Made by a program: the position numbers and the translations under genes
Notes under the pieces: model-generated
What the model was told of the DNA's origin: nothing
Seen by the model: the letters and a program-made list of their open reading frames with translations, nothing else
The model's database searches: none
Part shown: in pieces, positions 8,326-14,712 of the stretch
Layout: each line of letters starts with the position of its first letter
Numbering within the stretch: the first letter of the stretch is position 1
Assembly (NCBI GenBank): GCA_035539215.1
Contig: DATLIX010000208.1
Span: 1-29,788, forward strand
Length of the DNA: 29,788 nucleotides
Direction: 5' to 3'
Source: Dongia_B sp035539215
GTDB taxonomy: Bacteria > Pseudomonadota > Alphaproteobacteria > Dongiales > Dongiaceae

Positions 8326-9036
8326 TCAGTTACCGGGCAGGCGCATCAGTTCCTGACGGACGGTGGAGCCGTCCCGCGCGGTCAGTTCACCGGCGACCAG
8401 GACACCCTTATCATCGTACCAGAGTTCCCGTCTCATCTCGCCGCTCAGCGAGAAGTGGCGCGCCTTGACCGCACCGAAGGGCAGATTCAGCGTCTCGGTG
8501 CCCTTATCGGCCACCGTCACCTGCCGCACCTTGCCACGCGAGGTGTCGAGGATTTGATTCTGCTTCACCGAATCCTCGTTCCAGAAGCTGTTGGGGAACA
8601 CGCCCAGCGGCGCGGTGCGATTCTTGCCGTTGAAATCGCCCGCCAACTGACCGCCCTGCAGCTCCATATCCACCTTCTTCGGCGTACCGTCGTCGTCGGC
8701 CGTCGACGAGACGCCGATCAGTTGGTTCTTGCTCCAGGTTTCCTCGGTATGCTGATCGAAGCCGTAGAGGCTGAGGCCCAGCAGTTTCACGTCGATCTTG
8801 GCATCGGTTGAAACGACGAGGTTGTCGCCCTGACGTTCAAACGTCAGGCGCTGCTCGCCGATGACTTCGCCCTGGCGCGTAATCTGGTAGATGAAGGCGC
8901 CGCTGGGTGCATTTTCGGCGGTGATCGCCGAGGCCGGAGCGGCCAGGCCTGCCGCCAGCATCAGCGTCGCAGCACCGGCGACCAATCGTCGAGGATGTCG
9001 CATGACCTGATTGACGGCGAACGGGCTTTGGCTCAT
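8326..9036 (-). CDS. Exported DUF6134 family protein
   Basis: A 236-residue protein of unknown function. It has a signal peptide (MRHPRRLVAGAATLMLAAGL, then AAPASA, cleavage near residue 37) preceded by an 11-residue lead. The start at 9036 is favoured because GGAG stands six bases upstream; a second methionine at 9003 would give a more usual signal peptide length. The mature part is beta-rich: IYQITRQGEVIGEQRLTF, then a WNEDSVKQNQILDTSRGKV stretch and a C-terminal ELWYDDKGVLVAGEL repeat. This is the pattern of DUF6134, a family of lipid-binding-like periplasmic proteins common in alphaproteobacteria. It diverges from nudC with a 29-base gap. Confidence 0.8.
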   Translation of the reverse strand: MSQSPFAVNQVMRHPRRLVAGAATLMLAAGLAAPASAITAENAPSGAFIYQITRQGEVIGEQRLTFERQGDNLVVSTDAKIDVKLLGLSLYGFDQHTEETWSKNQLIGVSSTADDDGTPKKVDMELQGGQLAGDFNGKNRTAPLGVFPNSFWNEDSVKQNQILDTSRGKVRQVTVADKGTETLNLPFGAVKARHFSLSGEMRRELWYDDKGVLVAGELTARDGSTVRQELMRLPGN

Positions 9037-9065
9037 CTACAACTCCAGAGATTTATTAGGACAGC

Positions 9066-10025
9066 GTGACCATCATGACTGAGGCTTCAGCGACCCAGGC
9101 CGCATTGGCGGCGGTCAGCTTTTATGCCACCGGCGATTTCGACCGCAGCGTCCATTTGCGGCAGGATTCAGCATGGTTGGCAGCCAGAATGCAAGACCCT
9201 CACAGCCGGCTCCACCTGACCTGGCGCGGTCGCAATCTCATTATCGCTCCGGAACAGCCCCAGGCGCATTTCCTGAATGTGGTAGATCATCAGAATGTGA
9301 TCACGCGGGCCGCAACGGTTATTTTCCTCGGCCGCAGCGGCGAAACCGCCTATTTCGTGGCCGATCTTTCCGAGCTCGACGAAGCGGAAGTGACAGCTTT
9401 GGGTCAGTTTGCCGAGCTGCGCAGCGTCGGCCAATTGGTGCCGCAGCGGGATGGCGCCTTGATGGGTTATGCCCGCGGCCTCATGTACTGGCACGAGCGG
9501 CACCGCTTTTGCGGCAAATGCGGCAGCCCGACCAGAAGCGAGGCGGCCGGCCATCAGCGGCGCTGCAGCAACCCGGATTGCGCCCTGGTGCACTTCCCGC
9601 GGCTTGACCCCGCGGTGATCATGCGGATCACCCACCGACATCCCTTGCATGGAGAGCGCATCCTGATGGCACGCCAGGCGAGCTGGGCGCCAGGCATGCA
9701 TTCGGTGCTCGCCGGCTTCGTCGAGACCGGCGAAACCCTGGAGGCGGCGGTGGCGCGGGAAACGTTCGAAGAGGCGGGGCTGCCGGTCGCCAATGTGCGG
9801 TATTTCGCCTCGCAGCCCTGGCCGTTTCCCTCCTCGCTGATGCTGGGCTTCACTGCCGAGGCGCTGAGCGACGAGATTCATCTGGATCACGATGAGCTGG
9901 AAACCGCGCGCTGGCTGACGCGCGCCGAATTGCTCGCTCTCGGCGACAGCGACGACTTCCGCTTGCCGCGCACGGATTCAATTTCACGTCAGCTGATTGC
10001 AGCCTGGTTGCGCGAGGAAGGATGA
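9066..10025 (+). CDS. nudC: NAD+ diphosphatase / NADH pyrophosphatase NudC
   Basis: A Nudix hydrolase that splits NAD(H) into NMN(H) and AMP and, in the characterised family, removes NAD caps from RNA. The 319-residue form starts at GTG 9066 (AGGA four bases upstream); ATG at 9075 is an equally possible start. Motifs in order: a zinc ribbon with C149, C152, C167 and C172; the Nudix box running from G217 to G238 with REtfEEaG (231-238); and the NudC-specific SQPWPFPSS (249-257), which distinguishes it from other Nudix proteins. It is divergent from the DUF6134 gene and followed by a weak hairpin (10026-10045) without a T run. Confidence 0.96.
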   Translation: MTIMTEASATQAALAAVSFYATGDFDRSVHLRQDSAWLAARMQDPHSRLHLTWRGRNLIIAPEQPQAHFLNVVDHQNVITRAATVIFLGRSGETAYFVADLSELDEAEVTALGQFAELRSVGQLVPQRDGALMGYARGLMYWHERHRFCGKCGSPTRSEAAGHQRRCSNPDCALVHFPRLDPAVIMRITHRHPLHGERILMARQASWAPGMHSVLAGFVETGETLEAAVARETFEEAGLPVANVRYFASQPWPFPSSLMLGFTAEALSDEIHLDHDELETARWLTRAELLALGDSDDFRLPRTDSISRQLIAAWLREEG

Positions 10026-10064
10026 CGGCAGCCACGCGACTGCCGGCACGGAGGCAAGGCCGGG

Positions 10065-10304
10065 TCAGCGGCGGCGACGCGCCCTGACCGGTACAGGCAC
10101 CAGAACACCAAGACCCAACTGCGGCATCGCGAAACCGATGACGGCGCCGACGACACCGGCGACGAACCTTCGCACGAACCGACGCACGGCACCGCGGCGA
10201 AAGTGGCGATGCAACAGATGACCACGACCGCGGAAAGTCACTCGCTTGGCGACGCCGGACAGCAGCGTAAACCCAGACAGGGCCGATAACGCTCCATGCA
10301 ACAT
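10065..10304 (-). CDS. Small basic membrane-like protein, hypothetical
   Basis: A possible 79-residue protein that I do not recognise. Support is mainly the start: the ATG at 10304 is preceded by GAGAGGTGGGCC, a good ribosome binding site, and a TATACT box lies about 60 bases further up. The product has a hydrophobic N-terminal stretch (MLHGALSALSGFTLLSGVA), an arginine-rich middle (RRGAVRRFVRRFV) and a second hydrophobic segment (AGVVGAVIGFAMPQLGLGVL), ending in RARRRR. It fills an otherwise empty 480-base gap between nudC and pheA. High-GC DNA produces chance arginine-rich frames, so it could be spurious. Confidence 0.4.
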   Translation of the reverse strand: MLHGALSALSGFTLLSGVAKRVTFRGRGHLLHRHFRRGAVRRFVRRFVAGVVGAVIGFAMPQLGLGVLVPVPVRARRRR

Positions 10305-10367
10305 GGCCCACCTCTCATAAAACAATTGCGCTCGAGAGAAATATGGGCGGTCGCCGTGGCCGGCGCT

Positions 10368-10373
10368 AGTATA
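10368..10373 (-). promoter_or_regulatory. Candidate -10 box upstream of the 79-residue gene
   Basis: TATACT on the minus strand, followed by an AT-rich leader and the GAGAGGTG ribosome binding site. No convincing -35 hexamer is found 16-19 bases upstream, so the call is weak. Confidence 0.3.
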
Positions 10374-10505
10374 AAAAACGTGCAGCGGCAGCCTTTGCCG
10401 ACCCGCGCACCGGATTTCTCTGCCCGTGCCGCCCATCCCTCAGCGTTCAAATCCCACTTTTCTCAATAGGATAGATGGGGGCCGCGGCAGGCCTGGCCAA
10501 GCAGC

Positions 10506-11360
10506 CTATTCCACCGGACTGCGGAAGGAACTCGCCGGATAAACCCCGAGGATGCGCACTTCACGGGAAAAGAAGCTCAATTCTTCCAGCGCCAGGCGAA
10601 CCGACCGCTGATCGGGATGGCCGAGAATATCGGCGTAGAACTGGGCGACGGTGAAATGGCCGTCGATCATGTAGCTTTCCAGCTTGGTGATGTTGACGCC
10701 GTTAGTGGCAAAGCCGCCCAGCGCCTTGTAAAGCGCCGCCGGGACCGAGCGCACCCGGAAAACGAAGCTGGTGATAACCGTACCCTGGCTGGGATCGGGA
10801 TCGATCGGCTCGCGGCTCAGCACAATCATCCGCGTCGTATTGTGGTCGGCATCTTCGATATCGGCCTTGAGAATGTCGAGCCCGTGAATTTCGGCCGCCA
10901 GCGAGGAGGCGATGGCGCCGGCCGAGAGATCGCCCGCCTGCGCCACTTCGGCGGCGGCGCCGGCCGTATCGGCGTGGATGACGGGCGTGAGGCCGAGCTG
11001 GCGAATCACGTTGCGGCACTGGGAAAGCGCCTGGACGTGGCTCGCCACCGTCTTGAGGCCGGCGAGGCTCGCCCCTTTCGGCGCCAGGAGCTGATGGTTC
11101 ACGCGCTGGAAATGCTCGCCGACGATATGCAGGCCGGATTCCGGCAGCAGGTGGTGAATATCGGCCACCCGCCCCGCCAGGGAGTTCTCGATCGGGATCA
11201 TGGCAAGGCGCGCGGCGCCGTTACGCACGGCGGCAAAGGCATCTTCGAAGCTCTCGCAGGGTAGCGTCTTCATCGTCGGAAAGGCGGCGCGGCAGGCAAG
11301 ATCGGAATAGGCGCCGGGCAATCCCTGGAAAGCGATGATGTTGTCTGACGTGCTGCTCAA
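10506..11360 (-). CDS. pheA: Prephenate dehydratase
   Basis: Converts prephenate to phenylpyruvate in phenylalanine biosynthesis. The 284-codon monofunctional form lacks a chorismate mutase domain. The catalytic PDT domain covers roughly residues 7-185 (FQGLPGAYSDLACRAAF, then IPIENSLAGRVADIHHLL), and a C-terminal ACT regulatory domain follows with VPAALYKALGGFATNGVNITKLESYM. The ESYM stretch occupies the ESRP position used for phenylalanine feedback. The start is TTG at 11360, supported by AAGGAAG five bases upstream and no in-frame ATG nearby. It follows kdsB by about 107 bases on the same strand and is probably cotranscribed with it. Confidence 0.95.
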   Translation of the reverse strand: MSSTSDNIIAFQGLPGAYSDLACRAAFPTMKTLPCESFEDAFAAVRNGAARLAMIPIENSLAGRVADIHHLLPESGLHIVGEHFQRVNHQLLAPKGASLAGLKTVASHVQALSQCRNVIRQLGLTPVIHADTAGAAAEVAQAGDLSAGAIASSLAAEIHGLDILKADIEDADHNTTRMIVLSREPIDPDPSQGTVITSFVFRVRSVPAALYKALGGFATNGVNITKLESYMIDGHFTVAQFYADILGHPDQRSVRLALEELSFFSREVRILGVYPASSFRSPVE

Positions 11361-11467
11361 GATGGCTTCCTTGCCTGCGGTCTGATGAGGTTGGAACGGC
11401 GATCGATCCGGCGGTGCGGCGGCACCGATTTCAGGCGCCGGCGCCCGCGGTGTCTATCCTGGCAATA

Positions 11468-12214
11468 TCACGCATCCGGCCGCAACAAAGCGCGCGCCCG
11501 GTCGAGGTCGGCGGGAGTATCGACACCGAGCGGAAGCGTGTCAACGAGCGCCACGTCGATCCTCATGCCGGCTTCCAGGGCGCGCAACTGCTCGAGCTTT
11601 TCGCGCCGCTCGAGAATGCCGGGCGGCAGGGCGACGAAGCGCGCGAGGGCGGCGCGGCGATAGGCGTAGAGGCCGATATGGTGGTAATGCGGCCCCTCAT
11701 TGGCGGGTACCGTCGCGCGGCTGAAATAGAGCGCGCGGGCGATATCGCGGCCCGCTGAAAACGCCGCCACGGCCTTCACCACATTCGGATCATGCCGCTC
11801 TTCCTCGCGGCTGATCACCACCGCCAGGGTGGCGATATCGACAGCGGGATCTGCCAGCGGCTCGACGGAGCGGCGGATGAGATGCGGATCGATGGTCGGC
11901 AGATCGCCCTGAACATTGACCACCACATCGAAGCGGCCGACCGGATCGATCTGCCCGAGCGCCTCGAAAATGCGATCGGAACCGGACGGATGATCGGGAT
12001 CGGTCAAGACCGCGCGGCCGCCGGCGGCTTCCACGGCGGCGACGATTTCCGGCTCGGCGGCAGCGACAAAGACCGGACCGATCTCAGCCTCCATGGCGCG
12101 GCGCCAGACCTGCACGATCATCGGCACGCCATGAATATCGGCGAGCGGCTTGTTGGGCAGCCGGGTGGAGCCCAGACGGGCGGGAATGAGGATGACGGGC
12201 GAAACGGCGTTCAT
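11468..12214 (-). CDS. kdsB: 3-deoxy-manno-octulosonate cytidylyltransferase
   Basis: Activates Kdo as CMP-Kdo for lipopolysaccharide inner-core synthesis in the cytoplasm. The 248-residue length is normal. The nucleotide-binding start IPARLGSTRLPNKPL, HPSGSDRIFEA, NVQGDLPTI and HYHHIGLYAYRRAALARF are diagnostic. The ATG at 12214 has AGGA ten bases upstream. Its presence shows a Gram-negative cell with Kdo-type LPS. Confidence 0.96.
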   Translation of the reverse strand: MNAVSPVILIPARLGSTRLPNKPLADIHGVPMIVQVWRRAMEAEIGPVFVAAAEPEIVAAVEAAGGRAVLTDPDHPSGSDRIFEALGQIDPVGRFDVVVNVQGDLPTIDPHLIRRSVEPLADPAVDIATLAVVISREEERHDPNVVKAVAAFSAGRDIARALYFSRATVPANEGPHYHHIGLYAYRRAALARFVALPPGILERREKLEQLRALEAGMRIDVALVDTLPLGVDTPADLDRARALLRPDA

Positions 12215-12385
12215 CGATATGCTGTCCTGGCGAGCAAAGGATCGACCGGACGGCAGAACCGATCCGGTGGGCGGCGACGATAACAGGCCTGCCCCGCCTT
12301 CGGCAGCAAGATTCGGTTAACCCTACCGCGCACGACATTGCCCGTGTCGGCCTGGGCTTGATGCCGCCGCTATCGGCGCCGCGAC

Positions 12386-12415
12386 ATTATGCCGCGAATA
12401 GTATAGTTCCGGCAA
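12386..12415 (-). promoter_or_regulatory. Candidate kdsB-pheA promoter
   Basis: On the minus strand, TTGCCG (12415-12410) and CATAAT (12391-12386) are separated by 18 bases. The -10 box matches consensus at five of six positions. The implied leader before kdsB would be about 165 bases. Confidence 0.35.
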
Positions 12416-12580
12416 AGATCGCCAGATCGATCAAGCATTTCACGGACTTGCCCAACGGCCGGCAGGCACCCAGGCAAGGCATTTCCGGGGCATTTTCAAG
12501 TGCTGCTAGCGGGCCTCCGGGACCGGCGCAAAGGCGGCCATAAATGGCGGTGTGGCATCGTTCCGCGACCCTACCGGCCA

Positions 12581-12610
12581 TTGGACAGCGGCAGTCAAAG
12601 TCGCTACATT
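12581..12610 (+). promoter_or_regulatory. Candidate cytochrome c gene promoter
   Basis: TTGGAC (12581-12586) and TACATT (12605-12610) with an 18-base spacer, about 100 bases before the cytochrome start codon. Both boxes deviate from consensus. Confidence 0.3.
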
Positions 12611-12710
12611 CCGACCCGACTTTGGCGGTCTGGCAGGGGATTGCGCCGCCACCTCACTGCATGGGGTGCGCGATCGGGACCAGACCGTCCGTTTGGCCGA
12701 GGGAACACGA

Positions 12711-13715
12711 ATGTCTTCATCTTTGGAAATGAACAAGATCGCCGCTGCCATCCTGGTCGGCGGTATGCTGACGCTGGGTATCGGTATCGTCTCCAATGGG
12801 ATCTACCATCCTGGCCACGGCGAGAAGGCCGAAGGTGAAGGTGCGCCCGCTGAAGCGCCGCAGGCGCCGGCCGCGATCGAACCGGTCAGCAAGCTGCTGG
12901 CCAGCGCCGATCCCGCCAAGGGCGAAGCGATCGCCAAGAAGTGCCAGACCTGCCACGATTTCACCAAGGGAGGCCCGAACAAGGTCGGTCCCAATCTCTG
13001 GGGCGTGATCGGCCGTCAGGCCGGCAGCCATGAGGGCTTCGCCTATTCCGACGGCATCAAGGCGCTCGGCAAACCTTGGACCTATGAGATGATCAACCAC
13101 TTCATCGCCGGTCCGAAGAACTACGTCGCCGGCACCAAGATGAGCTTCGCCGGCCTGCCGAAGGTGGAGGAGCGCGCCGAGGTGATCGCCTGGCTGCGCA
13201 ACCAGGCGGATAGCCCGGCCGCTTTGCCCAGCGACGCCGATATCCAGGCGGCGGAAGACCAGTATAAGAAGGATCAGGAAGCCGCCGCCAAACCGGCTGC
13301 CGCAGCTGCCGCGCCTGCAGCGGCGACCACCGAAGCCGCCAGCGGTGGCGATGCCTTCAAGCCCTCCCTGCCGCTGATCGCTGCGGCCGATCCGGCCAAG
13401 GGCGCCGAGATCGCCGGCAAGTGCAAGACCTGCCACGACCTGACCAAGGGCGGCCCGAACAAGATCGGCCCGAACCTGTGGGGCGTGGTTGGCCGCCAGG
13501 CCGGCAGCCACGAAGGCTTCGCCTATTCCGATGCCATCAAGGGCCTCGGCAAGCCCTGGGATTTCGCGTCGATCGACCAGTTCGTCTACAGCCCGAAGGA
13601 CTATGCCAAGGGCACCAAGATGACCTTCGCCGGCTTGAAGAAGCCGGAAGACCGTGCGGCGCTGCTGCGCTGGCTGCGCGATCAGAGCGACAGCCCGGCT
13701 GAGCTGCCGAAGTAA
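12711..13715 (+). CDS. Membrane-anchored diheme cytochrome c with two tandem class I domains
   Basis: An electron carrier facing the periplasm, 334 residues. The ATG at 12711 is chosen because GAGGG stands seven bases upstream; the open frame extends further but unsupported. Residues 7-30 (NKIAAAILVGGMLTLGIGIV) form an uncleaved-looking N-terminal membrane anchor. Then come two complete cytochrome c domains. Domain 1 has CQTCH (coding about 12943-12957) and the distal methionine in GTKMSFAGL; domain 2 has CKTCH (about 13423-13437) and GTKMTFAGL. Both share GPNLWGV and GRQAGSHEGFAYSD almost unchanged. An Ala/Pro-rich linker of about 55 residues separates them. The type resembles the c552/CycM carriers that feed cytochrome oxidases in alphaproteobacteria, but these normally have one heme. 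Confidence 0.93.
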   Translation: MSSSLEMNKIAAAILVGGMLTLGIGIVSNGIYHPGHGEKAEGEGAPAEAPQAPAAIEPVSKLLASADPAKGEAIAKKCQTCHDFTKGGPNKVGPNLWGVIGRQAGSHEGFAYSDGIKALGKPWTYEMINHFIAGPKNYVAGTKMSFAGLPKVEERAEVIAWLRNQADSPAALPSDADIQAAEDQYKKDQEAAAKPAAAAAAPAAATTEAASGGDAFKPSLPLIAAADPAKGAEIAGKCKTCHDLTKGGPNKIGPNLWGVVGRQAGSHEGFAYSDAIKGLGKPWDFASIDQFVYSPKDYAKGTKMTFAGLKKPEDRAALLRWLRDQSDSPAELPK

Positions 13716-13753
13716 CCGAGCATAAAAGCAACCAGGCGGATTGGTCCTGACGC

Positions 13754-14551
13754 ATGTCCACTGACTCATTGCGTCAGGATCAGACGCAAAGCTTCATCGA
13801 TCTCGGCAATCGCCTGGCTGATACCAGCCGGGCGATTCTGAGCGGCTATTACCGGCGCAAGCTGGCGATCCTCGACAAGGCCGATGAAAGCCCCGTCACC
13901 CAGGCCGATCGCGAATGCGAAGCGGCCTTGCGCAAGCTGATCGCCGAAACTTTTCCCAGCCACGGCATTTTCGGCGAGGAATTCGGCACCGAACGGGGCG
14001 ACGCGGAATTCCTCTGGGTGCTCGACCCGCTCGACGGCACGCGCGCCTTCATCACCGGCCGGCCCATGTTCGGGACGCTGATCGCGCTGCTTTACCAGGA
14101 CAAGCCGATCATGGGCGTCATCGACATGCCGATCCTCGGCGACCGCTGGATCGGCGCCAAGGGCCAGGCCAGCACGCTCAATGGCGAGGCCTGCACGGCG
14201 CGGTCCTGCGCCAATCTGGCCGGCGCCTATCTGTCCACCGTTTCGCCCCAGGCCTTTCCCGACGCCGCCGCCTTCGGCAAGTTCGAAGCGGTACGTGGGC
14301 GGGTGAAGAGCACGACTTACGGTGGGGACTGCTATCAATACGGCATGGTGGCGACCGGATTCCTCGATATCGTCGTCGAAGCCAATCTCGGCATCTATGA
14401 CTTCCTGTCGCTGGTGCCGGTGATCGAGGGTGCTGGCGGCATCATCACCGATTGGCAAGGACAGTCCCTGGGCCGCCAGTCAGGCGACAAGGTCATCGCC
14501 TGCAGCGACCGCCGCCTGCATGCCGAAGCGCTGCCGTTTTTGGCGGCTTGA
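13754..14551 (+). CDS. hisN: Histidinol-phosphatase, inositol monophosphatase family
   Basis: Predicted to remove phosphate from histidinol phosphate in histidine biosynthesis. The 265-residue protein has the Mg-dependent IMPase signature: GEEFGTE with E75 and E76, DPLDGTRAFITG with D91 and D94, and a distal aspartate (about D216) in GIYDFLSLVPVIEGAGG. The TRAFITG extension and the tail form are typical of the HisN branch rather than of SuhB or CysQ, but substrate choice within this family is hard to read, so inositol or other phosphates remain possible. It starts 38 bases after the cytochrome gene. Confidence 0.85.
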   Translation: MSTDSLRQDQTQSFIDLGNRLADTSRAILSGYYRRKLAILDKADESPVTQADRECEAALRKLIAETFPSHGIFGEEFGTERGDAEFLWVLDPLDGTRAFITGRPMFGTLIALLYQDKPIMGVIDMPILGDRWIGAKGQASTLNGEACTARSCANLAGAYLSTVSPQAFPDAAAFGKFEAVRGRVKSTTYGGDCYQYGMVATGFLDIVVEANLGIYDFLSLVPVIEGAGGIITDWQGQSLGRQSGDKVIACSDRRLHAEALPFLAA

Positions 14552-14604
14552 CACGTGGCTGCCTGACACGTTGGCGGCCTGATACGCAGGCCGCCTGATC
14601 ATGC
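14542..14604. repeat. Degenerate 16-base tandem repeat with hairpin at the hisN 3' end
   Basis: Four imperfect units of 15-16 bases follow each other: GGCGGCTTGACACGT (14542-14556, containing the hisN stop), GGCTGCCTGACACGTT (14557-14572), GGCGGCCTGATACGCA (14573-14588) and GGCCGCCTGATCATGC (14589-14604). Units 3 and 4 also form a perfect hairpin, GGCGGCCTG paired with CAGGCCGCC over a five-base loop (14573-14595). No T run follows. Confidence 0.6.
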
Positions 14605-14712
14605 TCGCTGACCCGGCCACGGTCACGAAAGCGCGTTCAGCTTCCCTGCCGCTTTCCATCACCGAAACCCTTCGATAGACTGGCGTTTTTCGGCAGTGGC
14701 GGGTTTGTGTTG

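Larger units (their letters stand above)
12215..12710. other. Divergent intergenic region between kdsB and the cytochrome gene
   Basis: About 500 bases without a convincing gene. The short open frames here (12358-12543 plus, 12387-12581 minus) lack ribosome binding sites and recognisable composition. It holds one candidate promoter for each direction and is less GC-rich around 12385-12430 than its surroundings. Confidence 0.6.

Noticed and set aside
12387..12581. A 64-codon minus-strand frame with a hydrophobic C-terminus
   Set aside because: No ribosome binding site, and the hydrophobic run at its very end has no following residues. It overlaps the promoter region instead.
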